21,564 bases of DNA. Origin: Parvularcula sp964484475. Lineage in GTDB: Bacteria > Pseudomonadota > Alphaproteobacteria > Caulobacterales > Parvularculaceae. Position numbers and translations under genes: made by a program. The DNA is taken from the NCBI GenBank assembly GCA_964484475.1, contig CAZAFU010000039.1, positions 1 through 21,564 of the forward strand. The letters run 5' to 3'. Positions 14,965-21,564 of the stretch are shown here, in pieces (position 1 is the first letter of the stretch; the number at the start of each line of letters is the position of its first letter). The notes under the pieces are model-generated. The model made no database searches and was not told the DNA's origin. It saw nothing but the letters and a program-made list of their open reading frames with translations.

Positions 14965-15384
14965 ATGCGCCACGGCGTTGCGCACCGTAAACTCAACCGC
15001 ACGGCGTCCCACCGCCGCGCGATGTTCGCCAACATGGCGGCGTCGCTGATCAAGCACGAGCAGATCGTCACCACCCTGCCGAAGGCGAAGGAGCTGAAGC
15101 CGATTGCGGACAAGCTCATCACTCTCGCTAAGAAGGGCGACCTGCACGCGCGCCGTCAGGCGATCTCGAAGATCCGTGACGTCGAGATGGTCGGGAAGCT
15201 GTTCGAGACCCTCGGTCCCCGCTACGCCGAGCGCAATGGCGGCTATACCCGTGTCATGAAGGCGGGCTTCCGTTTTGGTGACAACGCGCCCCGGGCGGTG
15301 ATCGAATTCGTGGACCGTGACGAGACCGCGAAAGGTGCGGATAGCGGCCCGACCATGACGCTCGTCGAGGACGACGAAGAATAA
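14965..15384 (+). CDS. rplQ: 50S ribosomal protein L17
   Basis: L17 is a 50S protein near the tunnel exit. The 139-residue product has the standard N-terminus MRHGVAHRKLNRTASHRRAM, FANMAASLIKHEQIVTTLPK, the NGGYTRVMKAGFRFGDNAPR segment and an acidic C-terminus. Length is normal for alphaproteobacteria. It is the last gene of the ribosomal cluster and is followed 28 bases later by a strong terminator. Confidence 0.99.
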   Translation: MRHGVAHRKLNRTASHRRAMFANMAASLIKHEQIVTTLPKAKELKPIADKLITLAKKGDLHARRQAISKIRDVEMVGKLFETLGPRYAERNGGYTRVMKAGFRFGDNAPRAVIEFVDRDETAKGADSGPTMTLVEDDEE

Positions 15385-15412
15385 GGTTTCCCGAAAAGCG
15401 GAAGTCATCAAG

Positions 15413-15439
15413 GCCGCCCCACGGGGCGGCTTTTTTCTT
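15413..15439 (+). terminator. Strong rho-independent terminator after rplQ
   Basis: GCCGCCC (15413-15419) pairs perfectly with GGGCGGC (15424-15430) around a CACG loop and is followed by TTTTTTCTT. It closes the ribosomal supercluster and insulates the amidohydrolase gene, which starts 51 bases later. Confidence 0.93.
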
Positions 15440-15489
15440 GCCGCTGAAAGGGCTGGACAGGACCTGCGGAACAGGTTGCACTGGCTCCT

Positions 15490-16815
15490 ATGGGAATAAG
15501 AACGCTCGCGACGCTCGCAACCGCCTTGACCGCCTTGGGTGGTCCCTCTTCAGCCCTCGCGGAGACCTATAAGGTGGTCAGGACCGACCGGCTGATCGCC
15601 GTACCCGGAGAAGGGGGGCCGAAAGCCGCCACTATCCTCATCGAAGGCGACCGTATCGCTGAGGTGCGCTCGGGAATGGTCTCCGATGATGACCTCGAGG
15701 GCGAGGGACACGAGATCGAGGCCAGCTACGATCTGTCCGGCATGACCGTTCTTCCGGGGTTCATCGACGGGCACGTCCACATCACCAGCGAAAACAACCC
15801 CCAGGGCCGTCTCCAGAACGTTCAGCTCTCTTCGGCCGATCGGGCAATGATGGGCGCGCTCCATGCGAAGCGCACGCTCGACGCGGGTTTCACGACCGTC
15901 AGGGATGTCGGCGGCGATGCGCAGGCGGTGCGGGCCCTCGCCGATGGAATCGAGATGGGGGCGGTACCGGGCCCCCGGTTGATCGTGACCAGCTCGGTCG
16001 GGATCACGGGCGGGCATGCGGACGGCAGCCAGGGCTATGTCGACGAGATCGCCCGGCTGAACAACGACGAGCGGATCTGCAACGGTGCCGATGACTGCCG
16101 CAGGGCCACCCGGTGGGTCATTTCGCGAGGGTCGCAAGGGGTCAAGATCGCGGCGACCGGCGGCGTCCTGTCCAACACGGCCACCGGCGTCGGCCAGCAG
16201 ATGATGAATGACGAGCTTGTCGCCGTGGTGGAGGCCGCAGCCAATTACGGCCGTGACGTCACAGCGCACGCCCACGGCAAGGAAGGCATCGACGCCGCGC
16301 TCAATGCTGGTGTCAGGACCATCGAGCACGGGACCTATGGCGACGCGGGCAGCTTTCGCCTTTACAAGAAGAACGATGCCTTCCTGGTGCCTACGATCCT
16401 TGCCGGGGAAACGGTGAGCGAATGGGCCGCCGATCCCGACACTTTCCTGACCCCGCCGCAGAAGGAGAAGGCCGCGACCGTCGGACCGCAGATCAAGGAC
16501 ATGGTCGGGCGCGCTCACAAGGCAGGCGTGACCATTGCCTTCGGGACCGATAGCGGGGTCTCGAGGCATGGCGAGAACGCCCGGGAATTCGGGCTCATGG
16601 TCGAGGCCGGGATGTCGCCCGAAGATGCGATCCGCTCGGCGACGGTGATCGGCTCCAGGAACATCCGTATGGAGAACGAGATCGGGACCATCGAGGAGGG
16701 CAAGTTCGCCGACCTGATCGCGGTCGATGGCAACCCCTATGACAACATCACCGTTCTTGAAGACGGCGTGGCCTTCGTCATGAAGGAAGGCGAAGTCTAC
16801 AAGGACGCGGACTAG
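15490..16815 (+). CDS. Exported metal-dependent amidohydrolase (imidazolonepropionase/prolidase-like)
   Basis: The 441-residue product has a signal peptide: a hydrophobic stretch to about residue 24 with a likely cut after SALA, so it should act in the periplasm or outside. The amidohydrolase TIM-barrel ligands are all visible: H95 and H97 in FIDGHVHIT, a probable carboxylated K219 in QGVKIAATGGV, H260 in TAHAHG, H280 in TIEHGTY and D354 in FGTDSGV. A beta-sandwich strand, EEGKFADLIAVDGNPYDNI, closes the fold. This layout is that of the COG1228 group. From memory it resembles Caulobacter enzymes that remove C-terminal Arg or Lys from N-acyl or dipeptide substrates, but the substrate cannot be read from the sequence. 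No good Shine-Dalgarno precedes ATG 15490. Its TAG overlaps the convergent glycosyltransferase stop. Confidence 0.9.
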   Translation: MGIRTLATLATALTALGGPSSALAETYKVVRTDRLIAVPGEGGPKAATILIEGDRIAEVRSGMVSDDDLEGEGHEIEASYDLSGMTVLPGFIDGHVHITSENNPQGRLQNVQLSSADRAMMGALHAKRTLDAGFTTVRDVGGDAQAVRALADGIEMGAVPGPRLIVTSSVGITGGHADGSQGYVDEIARLNNDERICNGADDCRRATRWVISRGSQGVKIAATGGVLSNTATGVGQQMMNDELVAVVEAAANYGRDVTAHAHGKEGIDAALNAGVRTIEHGTYGDAGSFRLYKKNDAFLVPTILAGETVSEWAADPDTFLTPPQKEKAATVGPQIKDMVGRAHKAGVTIAFGTDSGVSRHGENAREFGLMVEAGMSPEDAIRSATVIGSRNIRMENEIGTIEEGKFADLIAVDGNPYDNITVLEDGVAFVMKEGEVYKDAD

Positions 16816-18011
16816 GAGGAGACGGAGGCCTTTTCGAACTCCGTCTTGAGAAGAGTGGCCAGGGCGTCGATGCCGTGGCGCTCTTCGATCCTCCTGCGGC
16901 CCTCCCGCCCCATGCGTGAGAGTTTTCCCGGCGACGTCTCAACGGCGGCCCGGATGGCGAGGCGCAGGTCATCGGTGGAACTTGGTGGGATGATCCAGCC
17001 GCAGTCTGCGTCGAGAAGTTCGGGTATCCCCGCGATGAAGGTCGAGATCGCGGGCCTGCCCAGAGCAAAGGCCTCCATGATGACGATCGGAAGCCCTTCC
17101 GCGAAGCTCGGCAGGAGAAGCGCCCGGGAGGAGCTGATGGCCTCACGCACTTCGGCGTTGGTAGCCCAGCCGTGGAGCCGAACCTGCTTTTCGAGGCGCA
17201 GGCGTCTGATCTCGCTCTCGATCTCCGCGCGGCTCTCCCCATCCCCCACGAGGACAACCTCGAGATCGGGGTGGTCCGCCGCGATCGGCGCGATGGCTTC
17301 GGGGATCAACGCCTGCCCCTTCTGGGGGCACAACCGCCCTACGCAGACCAGCCGTTTGTCGAAGGGGACTTCCGTAACCTTGAAGTCCCGTAGGTCGAGG
17401 CCGCAGCGGCCCACCACGACCTTGTGCCTGTGCTCGTTCCCGCCCCAGCGGATGAGCTGCATTTTCGCGTAGTGGCTGATGGCAACCGCAAAGGCGCAAT
17501 AGCGCATCTTGAGATCGAAGCTCACCCTCCCGGGACTGACGAATTCGTCCGGCCCATGGGCAGTCCAGCTGAAGGGGGGGCCGCCCATCAGGCGGCAGAG
17601 CATCGCAACTGCGGGGGCGTTGGTGCTGAAATGGGTATGGATATGGCTCAGGGCCTTGGCCTCGGCCTTCTGTCGAAGGGCAGCGGCCTCGGCGAGATAG
17701 GCGAGGGGTCGCACCCAGTCGCCCATGTCCCTGGCGATCCGGCGCATGGCGGGCAGGGCTCTCGCCACGCCTGCGGGATTTCTCACGGTCTCCGTCAGGA
17801 AAGCCTTGCCGAGCGCCTTGGCATTGCCGCTCAGGAGATAGTCCGTGATCTCTGCTTCCTCGATATCGCGGGGATCGACGAGCTCGCCGTCGAAGCGGCG
17901 GACGGACAGGCGGTGGACCTCCACCCCCGCCCGCTCGAGCGCTTCGATCTCGCGCCTGATGAAGGTGCCGCTCGGTGCCGGATAGGTGTTGAGGAGATAG
18001 CCGACCTTCAT
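16812..18011 (-). CDS. Glycosyltransferase family 4 (GT-B fold)
   Basis: This is probably a retaining glycosyltransferase that adds sugar from a nucleotide-sugar donor to a surface glycan or glycolipid at the cytoplasmic face. I choose ATG at 18011 (MKVGYLLNTYPAPSGTFIRR), giving 399 residues. It overlaps the upstream GT2 stop as ATGA and has AAGGAG about 11 bases upstream; the longer open frame to 18668 lies inside the GT2 gene. The N-terminal half has the acceptor-domain segment HIHTHFSTNAPAVAMLCRLM and SWTAHGPDEF. The C-terminal half begins RLVCVGRLCPQKG (220-232), with LEVVLVGDGESR (250-261). The GT4 E-x7-E motif is E305...E313 in EGLPIVIMEAFALGRP. The N-terminus resembles colanic-acid/exopolysaccharide transferases. 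The partner gene is the GT2 upstream; no polymerase or flippase is in view. Confidence 0.92.
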   Translation of the reverse strand: MKVGYLLNTYPAPSGTFIRREIEALERAGVEVHRLSVRRFDGELVDPRDIEEAEITDYLLSGNAKALGKAFLTETVRNPAGVARALPAMRRIARDMGDWVRPLAYLAEAAALRQKAEAKALSHIHTHFSTNAPAVAMLCRLMGGPPFSWTAHGPDEFVSPGRVSFDLKMRYCAFAVAISHYAKMQLIRWGGNEHRHKVVVGRCGLDLRDFKVTEVPFDKRLVCVGRLCPQKGQALIPEAIAPIAADHPDLEVVLVGDGESRAEIESEIRRLRLEKQVRLHGWATNAEVREAISSSRALLLPSFAEGLPIVIMEAFALGRPAISTFIAGIPELLDADCGWIIPPSSTDDLRLAIRAAVETSPGKLSRMGREGRRRIEERHGIDALATLLKTEFEKASVSS

Positions 18012-19204
18012 GGGGTTTTCTTCTCCTTGTCCCGCGGCGTCCTGGTCCACTGCCGCGAGCTTTGCCGGCCCGAGCGTCCGTAGACGGATACCTTGGACAG
18101 GAGGAAGGGAAGGAGTGACCCCAGTGTCTGGGGCGGCAGAGCCTCCCGGCCGAACCGCAACCACGCGAGAGCGACGGCGAGCCCGAAAAGCGTGCAGGCG
18201 GTCATCATCAGCAGGAATGGAAGCCTGATCCCGAAGAGGACGGCGGGGAGTGTGAGAAGGCTGAGCGCCAGCAGGATTGCCGCGAAAAGGGTCAGGGGTG
18301 GGACGATGATGTCGAGGGCGAGGGCCATTCGCCAGAAAGAGAGTTTGCCAAGGCTTTCGGCGAAGAGGGGCAGCCCGCCCCGGGTGATCATGCGCAGGGT
18401 GCCGTGCTCCCACCGTGCACGCTGGACGGTCGAGGCGGCGTCGTCTTCCGGGAAGGAACTCGTGACGAGGGCGGAGGGTTCGTGAACGACCTTCAAGCCC
18501 CCGCGGGCGAGAGCGACAGTCAGGGCGAGATCCTCGACGATCTCTCCCGATCCCAGGCTCAGGTCTTTTGCGACAGGCCACGGCATGGCCATACCTGCAC
18601 CGGTCAGGCGGTTCGTGCCGGAAAGCCGGTAGAGCCCGAGCTGCCGGACCTGATTGAGGAAAAGCCACGCAAAGGCCGCGACCCGGCGTTTCGGGGAACT
18701 CTCACCCGGCGCCTGCATCAGGTAGAGCGCCTGGACCGGTCGGTTTTCCGCTTCCGCCCGCCCGGCGATCAGGTCGAGGCTGGCTTCACCGTGCAGGCAG
18801 TCGGCGTCCACGAAGATCACCGTCGCCGGAGGGGCTTCACGCAGCGCGTCGAGACCGAACTGGAGGGCAAACCCCTTGCCGCGCTCATCGGCATTCTCCC
18901 GCTCGAGGACCTCGACGCCGCAAGCGCGCGCAACGCCTGCGGTGCCATCGCTGCAATTGTCGGCGATGACGACGATCCGGTCATCTGCGCGGAGCTGGAG
19001 CTTCAAGTCCTCGAGAGTGGCAGCGAGCCCGGATTCCTCGTTGTGAGCGGGAATGATGACGACAGCGGGACCGCGTGAGGCTGCCGGGGTCGACGGACTG
19101 GCGCCCGGCAGGGCGGCGAGAACCTCGATCAGGACCCAAGCCGAGAGCGTCAGGGCAGGCACCGCGCAAAGGACCAGTCCGAAGCCGATGGCGGTCGTCA
19201 CCAT
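18008..19204 (-). CDS. Membrane-anchored glycosyltransferase family 2
   Basis: The 398-residue product is a GT-A enzyme with membrane segments: one N-terminal helix (about 5-31) and two or three C-terminal hydrophobic stretches (about 294-349). Catalytic-type motifs are PAHNEESGL (52-60), ADNCSDGT (D82, D86), the DxD in FVDADC (D133, D135), GEIVEDLAL (E224-D225) and QRARW (261-265), the last as in processive-type GT2 enzymes such as cellulose or PNAG synthases. The chain is shorter than those synthases and has no PilZ domain, so a glycolipid or repeat-unit transferase is more likely. It is the first gene of a two-gene unit with the GT4, overlapping it by 4 bases, and diverges from the protease gene across a 121-base region. 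Its ribosome binding site is weak. Confidence 0.9.
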   Translation of the reverse strand: MVTTAIGFGLVLCAVPALTLSAWVLIEVLAALPGASPSTPAASRGPAVVIIPAHNEESGLAATLEDLKLQLRADDRIVVIADNCSDGTAGVARACGVEVLERENADERGKGFALQFGLDALREAPPATVIFVDADCLHGEASLDLIAGRAEAENRPVQALYLMQAPGESSPKRRVAAFAWLFLNQVRQLGLYRLSGTNRLTGAGMAMPWPVAKDLSLGSGEIVEDLALTVALARGGLKVVHEPSALVTSSFPEDDAASTVQRARWEHGTLRMITRGGLPLFAESLGKLSFWRMALALDIIVPPLTLFAAILLALSLLTLPAVLFGIRLPFLLMMTACTLFGLAVALAWLRFGREALPPQTLGSLLPFLLSKVSVYGRSGRQSSRQWTRTPRDKEKKTP

Positions 19205-19240
19205 AAGTCGCCCTACCTTCCCCGGCGCAACGCACTGGAC

Positions 19241-19260
19241 GCCGCATGGCGTGATGCGGC
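19241..19260. promoter_or_regulatory. Perfect inverted repeat in the divergent GT2/protease region
   Basis: GCCGCAT (19241-19247) and ATGCGGC (19254-19260) form a perfect 7-bp dyad with a 6-base centre. It lies 37 bases upstream of the GT2 start and 66 bases upstream of the protease start, a position suited to an operator or to an RNA hairpin in either leader. A TATACA at 19296-19301 could be the protease -10, but no convincing -35 is placed upstream of it. Confidence 0.35.
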
Positions 19261-19325
19261 AGACCGTTGCGGGCGCCTACGCGGCGCAGCGAGTCTATAC
19301 AACGGGTGTCTTGAGGCTTGGTTGC

Positions 19326-20717
19326 ATGACAGTTCCTCTCAGGTTTTTCCTCCTTTTCGCCACCTTCTGGGCGAGTGCCGCGGCGCAGACGTTCCAGCCG
19401 CGCACCGATCTCGAGCTCAGGGCGAGCTACGCGCCGATCGTGGAAGAGACGGCGCCGGCGGTGGTGAACATCTACACGAGCCGCCGGGTGCAGACTCGCA
19501 GCGCTTCGCTCTTTGACGACCCGATCTTCCGGCGCTTCTTCGGTGACGTCCCCGGGGCGGGGCGGGAGCGGGTGCAGCGGTCGCTGGGCTCGGGGGTCAT
19601 CGTCGACCCGACAGGGGTCATCGTCACCAACAACCACGTCATCGAGGGCATGGACGAGATCCGCGTGGTCCTCAACGACCGCAGGGAATACGAGGCTCAA
19701 CTCCTCCTCGCCGATCCACAGACCGACCTTGCCGTCCTCAGGATCGAGGCGGGCGAGCCCCTGCGTTATCTCACCTATGCCGACAGCGACCGGGCGGAGG
19801 TGGGCGATATCGTGCTGGCCATCGGCAATCCGTTCGGCGTCGGCCAGACGGTCACCTCGGGCATTGTCTCGGCGCTCAGCCGGACCAACGTCTCGGTGTC
19901 GGACTACCAGTTCTTCATCCAGACCGACGCCGCCATCAATCCGGGCAACTCCGGCGGCGCGCTGGTGGATATCGACGGCAGGCTCCTCGGCGTGAACACG
20001 GCGATCTTCTCCCGCTCCGGCGGCTCGAACGGAATCGGTTTCGCAATTCCGGGCAATCTCGTCCGGCGCATCGTGGCTTCCGCCGTCGGGGGCGACCGGA
20101 TCGTCAAACGGCCATGGCTCGGCGTCCTGGGTTCGGACATCGACGCGCGGATCGCAACGGCCATCGGTCTCGACCGGCCCCGGGGGGCGCTGATCAGCGA
20201 GATCTACAGGAACGGCCCGGCCGAGCAGGCGGGCCTGCGCGAGGGCGATGTCATTCTCTCGATCGCGGGCCTTCCGGTGATGAATGCCGAGGCGCTGCGC
20301 TACCGGCCAGCAACCCTCGATGCAGGCGAGCGGGTGGAGATCGAGTTCATCCGGGACGGGCGGGAACGGCGGACCCGGGCCGAGCTCGAGCTGCCTCCCC
20401 AGAGGCCGCGGCCTGACGAGACGCTCCTGACCGGGGAGAACCAGCTTTCGGGCGCGACCGTGGCCAACCTTTCCCCGGCGCTGGCGGACGAGCTGGGGCG
20501 CAACCCCTTCGACACAGGGGTCATCATCCTCAGCGTCGAGCCCGGCAGCTACGCCCGACGCTATCGGCTGCGCGAGGGGACGGTCATCCTCGCCGTTGAC
20601 GACCAGCCCGTGCCGGATGTCGATTCCCTGACCAGGGTCCTGCGGCGGGGCGCCTTCAGCACCCTCACCCTGAGAGGGCGGGATGGCAGGGCGATCACCT
20701 ACAGGCTCGGCCGATGA
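19326..20717 (+). CDS. Periplasmic Do/Deg-family serine endoprotease with two PDZ domains
   Basis: This protein quality-control protease (DegP/DegQ type) degrades or holds misfolded envelope proteins. I choose ATG 19326: it gives a signal peptide (MTVPLRFFLLFATFWASAAA, likely cut near 20) and has TTGAGG 9 bases upstream; in-frame starts further up lie in the divergent region. Mature domains are a trypsin-like domain (about 36-255) with triad H104 (TNNHVIEG), D134 (QTDLAVLR) and S209 (NPGNSGGAL). PDZ1 is about 262-355, with PWLGVLGSDI and GPAEQAGLREGDVILSI. PDZ2 is about 375-460, more divergent, with PGSYARRYRLREGTVILAVD. At 463 residues it is ordinary. A degQ-like gene next to rarA is typical of alphaproteobacteria. 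Its TGA overlaps the rarA ATG by 4 bases. Confidence 0.95.
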   Translation: MTVPLRFFLLFATFWASAAAQTFQPRTDLELRASYAPIVEETAPAVVNIYTSRRVQTRSASLFDDPIFRRFFGDVPGAGRERVQRSLGSGVIVDPTGVIVTNNHVIEGMDEIRVVLNDRREYEAQLLLADPQTDLAVLRIEAGEPLRYLTYADSDRAEVGDIVLAIGNPFGVGQTVTSGIVSALSRTNVSVSDYQFFIQTDAAINPGNSGGALVDIDGRLLGVNTAIFSRSGGSNGIGFAIPGNLVRRIVASAVGGDRIVKRPWLGVLGSDIDARIATAIGLDRPRGALISEIYRNGPAEQAGLREGDVILSIAGLPVMNAEALRYRPATLDAGERVEIEFIRDGRERRTRAELELPPQRPRPDETLLTGENQLSGATVANLSPALADELGRNPFDTGVIILSVEPGSYARRYRLREGTVILAVDDQPVPDVDSLTRVLRRGAFSTLTLRGRDGRAITYRLGR

Positions 20718-21564
20718 GCCTTTTCGAGGCCGCCGGGCTGAGCGATGGGGTCCCTGCGCCCCTTGCGGACCGCCTGCGGCCGAAAAGCCTTGCGGAGGTG
20801 GCTGGCCAGCAGCACCTCCTTGGCAAGGACGGGCCTCTGGCGACGCTTCTCGCGACGCCTTCCTTGCCGTCGATCATCCTGCACGGCCCCCCGGGGACAG
20901 GAAAAACGACCCTGGCCCGCCTGATCGCGAAGGAGACGGGCCGGCGTTTCGTCCCACTCAGCGCCATCTTCTCCGGGGTCGCGGAACTGCGGCAGGTCTT
21001 CGCCGAAGCCCAGAAGGCAAAGGAGGTCGGGCAGGGCACGGTGCTCTTCGTCGACGAACTCCACCGCTTCGACAAACGCCAGCAGGACAGCTTTCTGCCT
21101 CACATGGAAAGCGGCACGATCACCCTGATCGGCGCGACCACCGAAAACCCGAGCTTCGCCCTCAACAAGGCACTCCTTTCCCGCGCGACGGTTCTCAAAC
21201 TGAGGCGGCTCTCCCGCGGGGACCTCGAAACCCTTCTCGTCCGCGCAGAGACGGAAATCGGAAGGCCTCTTCCCCTCAAGGCCGAGGCGCGCGAGCGGCT
21301 GATGACCATGGCCGATGGCGATGGCAGGGCACTGCTTGGCCTCGTCGAGCAGGTCGCCGCAATCACTGCCGCCGAACCCCTCGACACCCATGCGCTGCTC
21401 GAGCGCGTGGTGCCGCGCGCCTATGCTCATGACCGATCCGGTGATGCCCATTACGACCTTGCGAGCGTCCTGCAGAAATCGATCCGCGGCAGTGATGACG
21501 ATGCTGCTCTTTACTGGGCGGCGCGAATGCTCCTCGGTGGCGAAGACCCGATGTTCCTCTTCCG
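20714..21564 (+). CDS. rarA: Replication-associated recombination protein RarA (MgsA), 3'-truncated by the window
   Basis: RarA is a clamp-loader-like AAA+ ATPase that acts at stalled replication forks. The frame opens at ATG 20714 in an ATGA overlap with the protease stop and stays open to the window end (283 codons visible of about 430-450). It has the N-terminal PLADRLRPKSLAEVAGQQHL (16-35), Walker A GPPGTGKT (58-65), Walker B LFVDELHRF (D114, E115), sensor 1 GATTENPSF (140-148) followed by ALNKALLSRA, and the lid region MADGDGRALLGLVEQV. The RarA-specific SIRGSDDDAALYWAARMLLG with GGEDP is near the end, just before the tetramerisation region. No lesions are visible. Confidence 0.97.
   Translation, partial: MSLFEAAGLSDGVPAPLADRLRPKSLAEVAGQQHLLGKDGPLATLLATPSLPSIILHGPPGTGKTTLARLIAKETGRRFVPLSAIFSGVAELRQVFAEAQKAKEVGQGTVLFVDELHRFDKRQQDSFLPHMESGTITLIGATTENPSFALNKALLSRATVLKLRRLSRGDLETLLVRAETEIGRPLPLKAEARERLMTMADGDGRALLGLVEQVAAITAAEPLDTHALLERVVPRAYAHDRSGDAHYDLASVLQKSIRGSDDDAALYWAARMLLGGEDPMFLF

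Noticed and set aside
15550..16569. 339-residue minus-strand frame opposite the amidohydrolase
   Set aside because: The plus-strand protein has all metal ligands and a signal peptide; the antisense frame has no recognisable motif.
16812..18668. 618-residue version of the GT4 protein as a fusion
   Set aside because: The extra 219 residues lie out of frame inside the GT2 gene and are low-complexity Arg/Pro-rich. ATG 18011 has an ATGA overlap and AAGGAG.
19053..19325. N-terminal extension of the Do protease
   Set aside because: It would run through the GT2 start region and bury the signal peptide; ATG 19326 has a ribosome binding site and a normal signal sequence.

Overview
The window is GC-rich and reads as an alphaproteobacterial chromosome. 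Gene order runs tuf, the S10/spc/alpha ribosomal-protein clusters, secY-adk, rpsM-rpsK-rpoA-rplQ, then a degQ-like protease and rarA. Three things support this placement: adk sits between secY and rpsM, L3, L30 and adenylate kinase read as alphaproteobacterial versions, and the rplQ ... degQ-rarA neighbourhood is typical of the class. I suspect a Parvularculales/Caulobacterales-like lineage, but that is only an impression.

Layout. 1-628: the 3' part of tuf, damaged by an internal deletion and a 13-N assembly gap, followed by a strong terminator. 743-10535: a tightly packed run of ribosomal-protein genes in the order rpsJ, rplC, rplD, rplW, rplB, rpsS, rplV, rpsC, rplP, rpmC, rpsQ, rplN, rplX, rplE, rpsN, rpsH, rplF, rplR, rpsE, rpmD, rplO. 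Most neighbours overlap by 1-8 bases or lie within 15 bases. 10536-10962: an unusually long 427-base spacer holding hairpins and a possible 57-codon ORF. 10963-12899: secY and adk. 12900-13042: a spacer with a good promoter candidate. 13043-15384: rpsM, rpsK, rpoA, rplQ, closed by a strong terminator at 15413-15439. 15490-16815: an exported metal-dependent amidohydrolase. 16812-19204 (minus strand): a GT2 and then a GT4 glycosyltransferase in one transcription unit. 19326-21564 (plus strand): a periplasmic Do/Deg serine protease overlapping the start of rarA, which runs off the window.

The first 15 kb encodes most of the ribosome's conserved core (parts of both subunits), the SecYEG channel protein, adenylate kinase and the RNA polymerase alpha subunit, so translation, export and transcription are expressed together. 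The last 6 kb is a more variable segment. The amidohydrolase and the two glycosyltransferases look like lineage-specific cargo between rplQ and the conserved protease-rarA pair.

I found no convincing new defence, mobile or signalling system. The points most worth a second look are: a frameshifted rpsN with a TTG start; a long acidic tail on L3 and a charged N-terminal extension on L30; the 427-base rplO-secY spacer with its small ORF; a mini-ORF coupled to rplO; and a dyad overlapping the rpsM promoter. The tuf and rpsN lesions hit essential genes, one of them beside an assembly gap, so they are more likely sequence errors than biology.
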